From positions 8,329,001 through 8,393,000 of the forward strand of contig NC_132971.1 in assembly GCF_047496725.1 (NCBI RefSeq): a DNA stretch of 64,000 bases, in the 5' to 3' direction. Both the position numbers and the translations under genes were made by a program. Below the pieces are notes generated by a model that saw nothing but the letters and a program-made list of their open reading frames with translations, had not been told where the DNA came from and ran no database searches. This document shows, one piece after another, positions 1-12,784 of this stretch. The stretch is from Anoplolepis gracilipes. Lineage: Eukaryota > Arthropoda > Insecta > Hymenoptera > Formicidae. Within the stretch, counting starts at the first letter, position 1; every line of letters begins with the position of its first letter.

Positions 1-3000
1 TGCGCAAGATATATTGTTTACATTCCTGACTCGTTTGCTAGTTTCTTTTATCCGTTCCTTCCGTCCAAGTTCGAAGAAGTCGACATTGCCGTCGTTATGC
101 AACATTTTTAACGAGAATCCAGTGTCAGGAATTATATCCGATCTATTTTTAATTGGTTAAAAACACCTTGTTTGCATGAATTACGCAAGTAACTTTATTT
201 ATAGCCTCAACTTAAGCGCAATTATTCTAATTGCAAGACGGTAAGAATTGAAAGAATAATATTATTGCTTAGTATTATACAGTAAGAGTCTTTTGTAGTA
301 TCAAGAGCTATGATCAGTTCCCCATCATCATTATCCCAATTAAAATCGTATCATGTTTAGCTTAACATTTTAGTTTAGAATATCATGTTCTGTCTGACAG
401 TAGAAACTTTAAGGAAGTTTTGCCGTCATGCAGAAATGGTTATATATATCGCAGAATATACATATTATTATACCACCACTAGACTCTAATTTATAATAAA
501 ATAATTATAATATATAAGCTCTTTAAAAGATATAAAATTAAGTTAGAAAAATTTTTTTAATAAATATCATTTCTAAGTTCAAGCTTTAATGTACAGTTAT
601 ATTTAGTTATAAAAACCCCGTGCTTTTTCTCATTTGTTTTTGTACTTTTGCACTGAAGGTCATAAAATTGACTGAAACGTACGTTAGTATAATAAATTAA
701 TTTGTTACTTATTGTTAGAATAAAATTTTTGCGCCCTAATAACAAACAGTGTTTGTTCTTACTCGCCATTTTTCTAACTTTAATTAAACCTAAATTAATT
801 TTATACCAAATTATAATAACACACTGTCGCTTCATACTACAGTTGCACATAAATATTTTTCATTGTCAGTTTTAAATCGCATTAACCATTTTCATCAGAA
901 AGCGCGATTCAATATTTTATTATATAATCGACTCCATGATCTGATCTAAATTTATCAATGCGCGCATTTGTCAGAAAAAAGAAAATATATTACAGTTTAA
1001 TAGATGTTCTGTAATCATTTGCTTATCATCGGGTAATATCTGTGAGAAATTGTACTTGAGATTCGACCTAATTTTAGGCGATTAATAAGCGCGAAGAGGA
1101 ATACGCAAATATGTATTAATTTTCGCGAGTTATATTTTGTAATTGATTGCCCACGCGTCTGTTTAAAGAGCCGCGTGTTTTTTTCTCTTTATTATTATTA
1201 TTATTTTTTTTTTTTTTTTTGTGTTAATTCATGAATTTTTTCAATTACCAGCTTTCATTAAGTTGTCGGTCCCGCAGCTACTCTCATTTGACAAAGGTAC
1301 AGGATCAACCGCGCGATGCTGCGCAAAATGGAAAGAATAAAAAAGGCTTAATTTCAGCTTTCGCCCAGGTCAACTTCATTCTTATTTTTGCGTCTGCCTC
1401 GCACGCATAACGAGAAACGTAGACTTTTCCCTCGTAACTGCGCTTGATTGTTTTCCGCGAGAAAGCGACGTCTCGCACAATATTGCGCAACACAATACTT
1501 CATTTTTCCGCTCATTTAGAAAAAAAAAACGTACTATTAAAATAATTAATCTTTTTTAGACATTGTTTCGTAAAATTGAAATGTATTATTATTTGATTAT
1601 CTCACAGTGTGTGTATTAAGAAAATAAACTGATCAGATGGGAGTTGAGAAATAATGTAAATTATCTGTCTCTCTGCATCTTCTTCTCGTGACATTAAGGG
1701 AATTGTGATTAGAGAACGGAAAAATTGTATTAAATGTTATATATATAATCGTACAATTGCTTCTGTCTATTGCACGCGTGAGGCATAAGAAAACGCGAAC
1801 AAATTTAATTAATTCCGGGAGCGTAATAAAGTTCCGTTTAAAATTCTTTAGATCTCATAACTTCTACTCGTGCGAATATATAAAACGACCTCTGGTAATC
1901 TCGTGATTAAATCGTATAAATGATATCACACTACTACCCTTGCGTATAAAAAAATCTGGAAATTTATTTGCTCGTTACTCGCTATTATTGTTATGGTTAT
2001 CAGCATACATATAAATATTCACATATATTCATCTGTATTGTAGGAAAAAATCAGTATTGGATAGCCGAGACTAAACATAACTAACGTTTTTTTTCAATGT
2101 TCGGAATAGCTATAAAATAAATCTGTTAATACGTGTCCTCGCATTTCTCACGGCGATTGTGTTAGCTTAGCATATATCTCTAAAAAAAATTTTACATTCC
2201 ACGAAATTTATTTCCGCTATATAGTTTGCTCGTTCGTTTGCACTCCAGAAAAAAAAAATATAAATTACGGACTTATCGTCGCTTTTTAAACTCTGGAGCG
2301 TCTAGTTTGATTCGAATAATATACTTAATTAATGCTCTCTTTAACTTCCGTTTGTTGTTTTCTCGCTGTTGATAGTTGCCTGGGTAATATAAGAATTAGA
2401 GTGCAGTATAATTCTCGATTTTTTTATTTGACTATACACATTATTCCGGAGTTTTTCAATTAATCCGTCGACGCGGTTATATAGCTGTTCTTTTATTCAA
2501 ATGAGAGATCGTAGATTGACACTCAACAATAGAATGCCGACTATGTCGAGATGATGGAATCGGAACTATGTCGAATGAACAAAGAGAGATAATCAGCATG
2601 CTTAGGATTGTTAATTTTAATTAACTTTTTTGTCGTAAATCAAGAACACAACATTGCTAAAAGCTTTCGCATATTATTCTAGATCAAACATTATTTCATC
2701 GCTCGCGATGCTCTCTTGTCGATGATAAAATGTGGATTATAATATATTAAAATCACTGAGAGATACTGTCTATTCTTTAGTCATATCGAGTTTTTAATAA
2801 TTATTTTACTCTATGTAATGGTGAGCGTGCGCGAAATGAATTGTTCAATTTATATTAAATAATCGGAATATGTATTATAACATTAGATAATGTTACAAGT
2901 GGAATATCGCAAGAAGATCCACTCCCTTTTATCGTAATCGTTACACGTGGAGAACTTAAGTATGCCTCGTGGGGGAGGTTTTATATCACGCGTTCTGACT

Positions 3001-3662
3001 TTAAAATGAGGTCGACGTTATACATACTCTGGTTAATTTTGCACACTTTGCATACTCTAAGCATACGCACCTAACTCAAATACCACAACAGATACCACGA
3101 CAGATAAAATTATATACAAAGGAGAACGTGTTTAAAAAATCCACGTATTTGAAATGCAGATTCAACTGAAATATACGTACCTAGCTCAAAGTGCACAGCT
3201 CAATTATATTTTGTAGTTAGTGACTTTTCGAAGTACTCTACATTCTCGGTCTCACTTCAGAGAGAGAGAGAGAGACAGAGAAAGAGAAAGAGATGTAACG
3301 CAAACACTTGATGCTAATTAGATATTAAAATATGTAGAAGCTTTGTCTTCAAGTACGACTAGAATCTACAAGTTGAAACTTTATAACGTAACAAATCTTC
3401 TGCGTAAGTGAATAAAAATGAAACTGGATTTCCACCGCCGTTGTAAGTCGTAAAGGTCGTAAAAAAAAAGCGCATCATAAAATCGCTGCGGATATTTCCT
3501 CTAAAAATACAGTCATTACTTATGCGTGAAAACCTTCAAGGATTCGACAACTTTTCAGATTCTCGTTCTAAGTGTAATCGTTACGTGCAACTTCTGAAGC
3601 TCATAATTCCGTGATATAAGGAACATTTCTAGGTCTTCCTTCTTCTTTCATCCTGTAAGAAA
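1..3662. other. AT-rich non-genic stretch
   Basis: I see no exon-like segment with matching splice sites. Open frames of up to 97 codons occur (557-850 on the minus strand, for example), but their composition is that of AT-rich DNA. Poly(T) at 1206-1220 and a short (AG)n tract near 3259-3295 are the only landmarks. Confidence 0.5.
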
Positions 3663-3718
3663 TCTTGCAATGTCTTTTCTAGCCCTCTTTTCTTGCAATG
3701 TCTTTTCTAGCCCTCTTT
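3663..3718. repeat. 28-bp tandem duplication
   Basis: Two perfect head-to-tail copies of a 28-nt unit beginning TCTTGCAATGTC lie at 3663-3690 and 3691-3718. The perfect identity suggests a recent slippage duplication. It lies outside any supported gene. Confidence 0.9.
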
Positions 3719-5976
3719 CTACAGCGTACTTTCTTTTACTCAGTATCTTTCGAGGTTTCGTCAAAGTGAAAGACATCCATCGAAGAAAGAGAAAAGGAAA
3801 GAGAAAAGAGTTTCCATGTTTTGTGTTCGAAAAAAAAAAAGCCGTAGACGCAATTATCTCCGGTCAATATAAACTGGGAATCAAACTGGCTTGCTTTGTT
3901 AATCATAATTAATCCTGGGCATGTGATCGTATCGCTCTTTTTCACGTCGATACGGATGGAAGATTCCAGTTGCGCTATCGATTTTCAGCCCCCATATATC
4001 CCCTATTCTCATGACTTTCTCTCTTTCTCTCTCGTTTTACTTTTGCTTTAATCTTCTATATACGTTAAATTTTTGCATGAGGAAAGTCGACTAGACCAAA
4101 GGCATCCAACTTTTGTGAAAAGACAAATGCATCGGATGATCATTTTTGGGGCATTTACGCTTGAGAGCACACAAAGACATTTCCCTCTCTCTCTCATTCT
4201 CTTTCCTCTCTCGGTACAAAGTTATAACGGCCAAAGTTTTTCTTTGTTTACTCTTCGGGGCTCAGGCTTTATTTCGTTGGGGACCAGAATAAGATAGATA
4301 GAAATCTCTACGTATGTGTCCATGTGTTTTTGTATGACGAAAGATTTGATAATGGACGTGGAGTATATCGATTATAAGGTTTAGGCCGTTGGCACTATTA
4401 TCATAAAAAAGCAAGTAATAAAAGCAAGTATTAAATTAAAAGGTGAGATATGATTTATTGCCTCAAGTATCGAAGTACATCTCACAATACAACAAATACA
4501 CGATAATTATTTTTAGACTGAAAAAAATAGCAATCTGTTATTCAATATTTCCTTTAGGCGATTAAATTAATATTCACTGACAATATATTGTGAAGTAAAT
4601 TTATATTCCGAATTTATATCCTGATAGTAATCGCCCTACAAAATAATTAAAAAAATGGAAATTATAAAAAATATTTAAAGTAATAAAAAAATTGAAATTG
4701 GGTTTATAAATTAATCTTGTGAAATAGATCTCGTTGTAGTAAAGTAGCAACGAAAATAGCACAATATAATACGTCATCAACCGTCGACTATACTTAACAT
4801 ATCTTTTAAAGCACACAATTACGATTGATTTCTGTTCACTTCCCGTTAACTGATATGCAGTAAAGCTCTAATGACCACTATTATCGTTAATATAAGATCT
4901 CGAACAGTATTAAACCCTTTTATAAAAAAATTTGCATAATGCATAAATAGGCTACATAAGAAAGTACTTTGAGACAGTTCGGTGTAAAGTTGCAATTTTC
5001 TTGCATGACTGCCATTACACGTATCTAATTGAACGATACTCTTATGCAAAGGCAGTCTCGAAATTTGCATAGAATAACGATCCTATTATTTTTTATGGCA
5101 AAATACTCTTAACGTGATGCGAAAGCTCATGATTTTTCGTTAATTTTATAATAAATTATCAAGGTAGAAAAAAAATCGTTAAATACTTTATTTAAATTAC
5201 TTACGTATAATAAAACTTGTACAAAATCAATTACTCGATAAATAAGCAAATATTCGCTAAATAATTTCTTGAATTTTAAAGATGGCAATTTTCTCTCTTC
5301 TATTTAACAAGTCAGTACGTTACGTAACAAGAATTCTAGCAAAGAAGATTTACGAAGTTTTAGTTCTTTAGAACCGATAAACATATATGGAGAAAAGCCA
5401 CCGGGCATGGTTTTATTATCTCTCCTGCACTTTTATAAAACTCTGTCACGCAAACAAAAGACGCGCGGCGTGTTGTTCTGAAAGAATAATGGGGGAGAAA
5501 ATATAAAATGCGCGAGCGAAATGGGTCCCGCCTTCATCTAGTGTGAATAGTCTCTTTATCATTTGCATGGGAAGCGATGAGGGAAAGGACAGACGGACAG
5601 ACGGACGAACGGCGCGGCGGAGCAAATCTTATTGTTGGATCAGAGTCCTGTCGTGGAGTAAGTATATATAGGTAGAGATAGACGATGAAAAAGATTAGAG
5701 AGAAATCTTCTTCTGCGGCGAGAAACTAGATAGGACGTTTTATACATCCGGTATAAGACGCGAGATGATGTCGTCGGTTGTGTTGCAGCGCCCTTATTTA
5801 CGAAGAAGTGTATTATCGGAAACGTTAGTTACATTATCACCGGATTGCACTTGAGATGTCAATGATGATATAAAGCGTCTCGTTAGTCTATAATAAGAGG
5901 GTGGGAAAGGGGAGAAATTCAAGTGTCTCGAGAGAAGAGCTGTAGTTTAATATAGTCGCGTTAATCTATTATTCAC

Positions 5977-5979
<3 letters not shown>

Positions 5980-6031
<52 letters not shown>
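5980..6031. repeat. (TA)n microsatellite
   Basis: Uninterrupted TA dinucleotides, about 26 units. They create spurious poly(Tyr-Ile) open frames on both strands. Confidence 0.95.
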
Positions 6032-6033
<2 letters not shown>

Positions 6034-7530
6034 AAGATATATATTTCATTATATAATCCTTCCATTCCCTTCATCATTTCTATTGCTTTTTGCCCTTTAA
6101 TCTGCAACAGTATGTCACTTTTGTCACGATCGCGCGTTATTTTATGCATTGCCAAGCGTCGTGAAACATAAAGCCAAAGCCCGGCTTTAAATGACGGCCC
6201 TTTGTCCGGCAGTTAACGTAATTACATTTTCGGGCGATTTGTGAATTTCCGCAGTAGTGGAACATTTTCATGGAAAACTGCAGTAAGAATGCCCTTTGCT
6301 GTCACGTAACGCTCTGGAAGAATCAAGTGTATATTAATGTTATGAATATAAAACATCTGCGAGTCCCTTTTCATATCAAATTTTTCTCTTGTGAAGAGTT
6401 TTGGTATAAGTTGGCAAAAAAATATCTCAATGCTGAATTGGAAAAAAATTTATACAAACAACTCGAGAAACTGACTTTTGATCTAGATATTAAAAGGGGG
6501 TTTGTGCCAGTCAAACATTTTATTTCACCATAAAAGCAACGATTAGCATGTCAAGGAGCTTGAATATATCCGTGCAACATGATAAAAAAAAAAGCAATAC
6601 GCACGAATTTTACAATCCTTATGTATTATATTTGTTTCTCGGTGTCAAAAACACACTCGACTGGTTCGTATCTTTTGTATATATCGTTTGTGGCTCGTGT
6701 GACGCAAAGTAGTAAAAAACATCCCGGATACGGTACGGAAACGACGCCACTTTACACCTCTGTGGTTTTCTCATATTGCGCTTGGCCTTTAACATCGGAC
6801 TGTAACTTCAGAAAACAATTTTAAAAGGCGTAAAAAAGTGAATTGTTTCTTTATGGATTATTTACTAATAAAACAAACAAGAATTATATATATAATTTCC
6901 AATATGATTGATCTGTTTGATGAACCTTTTTATTCTTATGTTAGTCGTTTTTACGACTTGATGGGATTTTTATATCGCATCAAAAATTATCCGAATAGAG
7001 CAGACCATTAAAATGTCTATAAAAGGAAATTCTTGAGCAGCTTGTTATCGATACTTACAAATGCAAAGAATGAAATCGTAGAATTCATTTTTGTCATCTG
7101 TTCGCTCGTGTTCGCCAATCACATTCTAAACATCCTAGATATTCATCGGATTTCTGCGCGAAATCCTATTAGCGACGTAGAACCCGACTGAAATGCATGT
7201 CCTGTAATTCAGCGATTATATCCGCTATTACAATTCAGCCGTACGTGCAAACGATTCGCTCGTGGACAAAAGCGACAAGGTGATCCATAACAAATTGTCT
7301 GAGGGCAAGTACTAATCGTGGAAGCGTTGGAGAACGAGACGATTGTCGGACACCATAAATGACTGTTTGGTCCGAGCACGATTTAATCTATGAATGGATC
7401 GCGTCAAGAAAACCACCGTTAATCGCGTTAGAACGAGATGCTTCCGAAGATATATGCTGCTCATTTCCTCTGATAATCGGATTTTGCAGAGTCTACCCAA
7501 CACAACACAACAAGAGTGTGTATATATACA

Positions 7531-7694
7531 TATATATTTATATATCTGTGCTCTCTCAACTTCAAGTATTTTAAAGCTGTAATGTCATAATATTCTTAAA
7601 ATCGTATATTTAATAAATCAATATATATATATATCTATATATATATATTTATGTGTCTGTATCTTCTCAATTTTAAGTATTTTAAAGCTGTAAT
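7531..7694. repeat. Diverged ~110-bp-offset direct duplication
   Basis: The block at about 7531-7583 (TA-rich lead, a CTTCTCAA-like core, then AAGTATTTTAAAGCTGTAAT) recurs at about 7641-7694. The last 20 bases of the block are identical in both copies and the lead has several substitutions, so this is an older local duplication. Confidence 0.7.
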
Positions 7695-8953
7695 AATCTG
7701 AAAATCATATAATTTTATAATTGTAAAAGCGGTTTACTGAGAATTTTAATGTCAAGTTTAATTCGAAAATCAATTTCTAGAGAGTTTTGCAATTATAAAT
7801 CCTCTTGCCGCGAATTCTTAAACAAAGTTCAGAAAATCTGCTCGCAGGCATCGATATCAGGTACGCTTATCCCGGGAACTTATATCCCTGCCTCTTCGGC
7901 TTTTGAATCTCGTTTGCGCGAAGGATTAATCGCGAGTATGGCAACGACAACGAATAGAAGGAGCGGATAAAGATGAAAATGAGAAACGCCATCGTTCGTC
8001 TTTAATATTTTCAAAGTATTTAAGATAGATGTATCCTTCCACTTGAAAAATTATTGAAAATTAACTAGAAACTAGTCGAGATATATATATAATATATGCC
8101 CGAGAGAGTTGAATTATGATTGATAGAGATGCGCAATATTTTTCAACATAATATTAAAATCTTTTCGCGTGTATATATATTGTATATATATTTTTTCCTC
8201 TCTAGAAATGCGCTATAAATACCTAAAATATTTTCGTTCAATCCGTTTGAATTTCGCCCACAGAACATTTTCGTGCGCGGTTTTTGCGTGCTGCGATGAA
8301 CTTATCATTCTGACATAACGACCGTTATGCGGTCGCGGTGACAACGTTGAAATATCAAGTAGCAGGCTGCATAAAAGTCACCGGGCGAAAACCAAGCTGG
8401 TCTCTCACTGAAGCCCAGCGGATTACGCGCTATGGTTGAAAATGCGGCCCGCGGTTTTCTGCTGACCGCGCCGCTGCGATTCACGGTTCGCAATAAATTC
8501 AAGCACATTTCGGCGATGCTCCTACCTACTTATACTTAACTATACGTTACAACCTACGCGCGTACCATAGAATTATATTATCCAGTCGGATATGGGGCGC
8601 GACTGTATGTATATAGCGCGAGACCGCGTAAAATTATAACGCTGCCTGGCGTTTCTAATTTCGGTGAATACGCTAATGTTTCACAAAATGCATTGGGTCA
8701 CTTAAACGGGTAATGCACGTGGATGCGAAAGGTCAAACCGCATTGTAATATCGCAATCTAATATTACCGCTATTGTAATATATAACAGTAATGTTTTGTA
8801 TAATATTATAAAAAGAAAGTATTAGCTATAATATTCGTATATTATACGTACTATATTATATATATATACGAATAATAAAATATACATATTATATATATAT
8901 ATATATATACTAATAATAAAATATGAATATTTTACACACGCGACATCTAAATT

Positions 8954-9046
8954 TTTTTATAACTAATATTTACATCAACGACAGTTTATATTGTTATTTT
9001 TAAACTAGTTTTATAACTAATATTTATATTAACGGTTTATACTGTT
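8954..9046. repeat. Imperfect ~54-bp tandem duplication
   Basis: TTTTATAACTAATATTTA followed by a similar AACG...GTTTAT...TGTT tail occurs at 8954-8996 and again at 9008-9046 with a few substitutions and a small deletion. Confidence 0.65.
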
Positions 9047-9353
9047 CCCGGGTAAAATATCACTATCTGTTACACGAATTACTGTGGAACGGTACTAAAT
9101 GATTAATAATCAAAACAAATGTGCCATCTATTTTAGAATTTATATTCGTCGATGATGCAGTCGAAAATTTTTTGCGAGGCCGTCATACTCGGGATATGTT
9201 GCTCTTGTTTCTTGTACGACATTTATTACGTGCCTAGATGCACTTTGTAGCTCGTTAGTTCGCGATGCACCCTTTCAATCGTGCAGCAATCCCCTCACTA
9301 CTTTTGCTACACGAGTCTTCGGCGCTCTTGCGAGTGGTACGACCAGAAAGGAG

Positions 9354-9392
9354 AAAGAGAGAGAGAGAGAGAGACAGAGAGACAGAGAGAAA
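9354..9392. repeat. (GA)n microsatellite
   Basis: An imperfect GA/CAGA tract in non-genic DNA. Confidence 0.85.
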
Positions 9393-10170
9393 AAACGAAG
9401 AACGAGAAGAGCGTTAAAAAAAGAGCACTAAAGTAGAGACGTCGCTAGAGCTTTATCCACTTGTCGTTTGTCAGTAAAGTGATCTAATTTCGGCAGAAAG
9501 GACGATTTAAACGTCGCTTGATTTCACCATCTTGTGTAACACATCTCTGCCGTGAAAATACAACCGGAAGACACAATGGCTCGGTTTGACCGAAAAGTTA
9601 TGCGACAAACTAGTAAATCAAATTCATTAACATATGCACGTGTAATAATCCGAGTGTAATTGTGTTGTATATATCCAAATAACAATAAATTCGATATTTT
9701 TAAATAAACTCTAATAATAAAACGAAAATGTATTTAAGCAAACTCGTTTAAACATAAAATTAGATATCGATGATAAATTGATCATTCGAACAATTGCATT
9801 ATGAATCTTACAACGCTATATTGATTCCAAAGTAGGGAACAAAGATTACTTCCAGTATAGAGATGATGCAGTGTAAAACTTCGCGAGAGAACAATAGTAT
9901 TTTCTTAACTAGTTCAATTATCTCTTTAATCGTTGGGGTGATTTAGTTAAGTAACGAACGGAAATATCGACCAAAGTTAGTGTTCTTCAGAGCGCATCAT
10001 CGATGTCGTTTTAATGCGTGCACAACTGAAGTATTTTCTGTGCTAAGAAAGAATTATATATTTGTTAAGTGCATCAGTCATAATGATGTATCGCGAGATT
10101 ACAAAAATATCAGAATATTTTTCAAGACTTTTCAATAAATTTTGAGTTACAAAATCTATATCTCTCGCAT

Positions 10171-10268
10171 AATATAATACATAATAATAATTATTATATA
10201 ATACATAATACATAATAATTATTATTATATAATACATAATACATAATAATTATTATTATATAATACAT
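10171..10268. repeat. AT-only ~31-bp minisatellite
   Basis: About three copies of a 31-nt unit built from ATAATACATAATAC and AATAATTATTATT. Each unit contains the palindrome AATAATTATT, so single strands could fold. The first copy lacks one ACATAAT subunit. Confidence 0.75.
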
Positions 10269-11479
10269 ATATATTTTAATATCGATTATAATATAATATA
10301 AATTATAATATGAAATAATTTAATTATAATATAAAATGATTTATTTAAAAATTTAATAATAATAAAAAATTATTTTTCTTCAATTCTCTTCGGGATAAAA
10401 CAAAGCATTTTTAGTTGCGAATATTTTACAACAGCAATGAAATAAATGAAATAAGGCTCGGGTTTATACACGAGTAACTAACCGCATAATGTAAATAACG
10501 TCCCGAAATAATCCCTCGTAGGATCAATGAATCATCGGATTTACACAAATTTCGCGCCCGCATCATTTCGGTTGTATTATTGTAATCCTTATACATAGCA
10601 TTTAAAGCTCGTTATATGCTATATATGTCAGAACTAATAGCAGAATATACATTAAATACTTAATAAAAAAACATTTCATCTTCCTGCTTTTTTTCACATA
10701 TTAAAAAATTATTATATATTGTAATTAATATATGCATATATATTGTTAGTATATATATATATATATATATTATATAAATTATTTAAATCTATAAATTTAA
10801 TATTGATATTACGTTAATATAAATGATTAAAATATGATCTCTTTTCTCTTGCACGTGTTTTCATGAAATTAAACATTTTAATTTTTTTACAAATTTAACT
10901 CAGATGTTGCAATTATTTATATATGAATGATAGCTTCCAAATATATATATATATATAACAGTTATATAAAATATCAATAATATAAAAATCAATTTTATAA
11001 ACGTATGTGTAATACAAAAAAAGCGATTGATGAATTCACTTCTGACAGAGAAGAATGGGACTCATTTGTAGCGAACGGTTCTCGATCTCAAAGTCAGAAG
11101 AGAAATGGATTTCTTGTACCTACCGAGAGGAATTGACATAAATGTAGATCCACCTGTACAAATGAAGACCCATTTTTCATTTGGCAACCTTGTGATTCTG
11201 CCAACTTTTTACGATAACTTGACCGAAATCTGCGATAACTAACTACAATGCGATATCAGGCGTTACATACTATGCTACTCTAAACTCGATAAATCATATC
11301 TTGTGCTCATTTTTGCAAAATATCGACCTGACTTATATAGCTGTCTGGAACGTTTTATCTTGGAAACATTTATAAGACCGATATGGATGATATTGACGTG
11401 ACTAATTTTTTGACGTGCATTGCAATAAATTTTTTATATTATGACATTTCTATATTTCGGAGAAAATAACGATACACTC

Positions 11480-11525
11480 CCACACACTCACACACTCACA
11501 CACACACACACACATACACACATAC
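11480..11525. repeat. (CA)n microsatellite
   Basis: A CACA tract interrupted by CT and AT. It causes the Thr-His run in the open frame at 11441-11632, which is not coding. Confidence 0.9.
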
Positions 11526-12678
11526 AGTTAAAAAATATAAAGAGAAATATTAAATTAAAATCGAATATATATTACATATTTATAAAAGATTTTTATTCTG
11601 CAATTTGTATTCTGTTATCTTGCATTCATTGAATTTATATTTTGTTTACATTAAAAAAATTTTATTTTATTTTAATTCTAACATTTACTTTTTATTAATT
11701 AATTTACGTTATATGCAAAATTTCGTATTATTAATATTTCACATTTATTCTTTGTGATAATTAAACAATTTTATAATTTTAACATATGTACAACAATGAT
11801 GCAACATATTAGAATATTTTATTTTATTGTAATGTAAATCCCTCTCGAGACAAAAACGCTTTTGCCAAGGGTTTTAATTATCTCACCGGTGTCACAGAAT
11901 TTCATCTATTATAATAAATCGAAACGCATTATATTATCCCCTTTCACTAATCGATAAACATAATTATTCCACGTCAGTTTTACAACATAAAAGTTTGCGG
12001 TGGAAACAAAGCTTGGTGGGTCAGTGACAAGAAGGAAAAAGGAGAGAATCGGTAACCCTCCAGCAAAATGAGCTATAGATCATAAGCTACCGCACGACGA
12101 AGATTGATTAGTACAGATTCATTTGTTCGATGACTTTTTCTTATTAACTCTCTTTCTTTCTCTCCCATCATGTAATGATAATGTGATTATTATTCTTGGG
12201 AAATTTGGGCATCTTTTAATGAACAGGTAGATTTGACAGAGACAAAGTTTACTAACAAAATCGTTATCAAACTCGTTAATATCATAATGTTTTCTCGTAA
12301 TTATTTTTACAACATTAGAGATCAGATAAAATCATTATATTCAGAGCTAATGCTAATAGACTATCAAAAACTTCGTTATTAATGTATCAAATGCTGAATT
12401 AGTAATGCCCAATTGAAATAAATATATCACTAATGTATAATTATAATAGTGTAACAAGTTTGTTAATTATGCTGTAATAAAATTCGTATCTATAATATAC
12501 GATAGCAAATATAATGATTCATAAATTCAATATTATCAATATATGTATTCAATGTTAAATATATATTAATTATTTGAGCAAATATTAATGCAAAGCACGC
12601 AAGAGCTGCCCGAAATATAATGTTGTAACATTTTCGAAAAGGAAATCACGCAGGCTTTTCATTCAAATTTCTTACCAG

Positions 12679-12784
12679 GCTCGTTGACCGCCTTTCGGCG
12701 GTCTTCCTCGGTTGGGGACCCTTCCTAGTGGCCCCCGAGTGCTTGTACTTTCCAGTCACCGAAATTCAGCGCTGTGACAGCTAA
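12679..12784 (+). CDS. Candidate terminal exon, strand uncertain
   Basis: A GC-rich 106-nt island in AT-rich DNA. On the + strand a strong acceptor (TTTCTTACCAG after a pyrimidine-rich stretch) precedes a single open frame of 34 codons ending in TAA, with residues LVDRLSAVFLGWGPFLVAPE and then a Cys-containing tail. The exon would enter with one base completing a codon. The reverse strand is equally suggestive: the same site read backwards is a good donor (CTG followed by GTAAGAA), after a basic frame (TGKYKHSGATRKGPQPRKTA). No partner exon was found for either reading. A conserved non-coding element is the other option. No function can be given. Confidence 0.3.

Larger units (their letters stand above)
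3719..12600. other. AT-rich non-genic stretch with simple repeats
   Basis: No supported gene. There are many (TA)n runs. The 87-codon frame at 6270-6533 (+) is the most protein-like, but it has no conserved motif or splice context. The stretch 5,400-5,900 is somewhat GC-richer without a usable frame. Confidence 0.45.

Noticed and set aside
6270..6533. 87-codon + frame with helical C-terminal half
   Set aside because: An isolated ORF in AT-rich DNA, with no splice, domain or composition contrast strong enough to call a gene.
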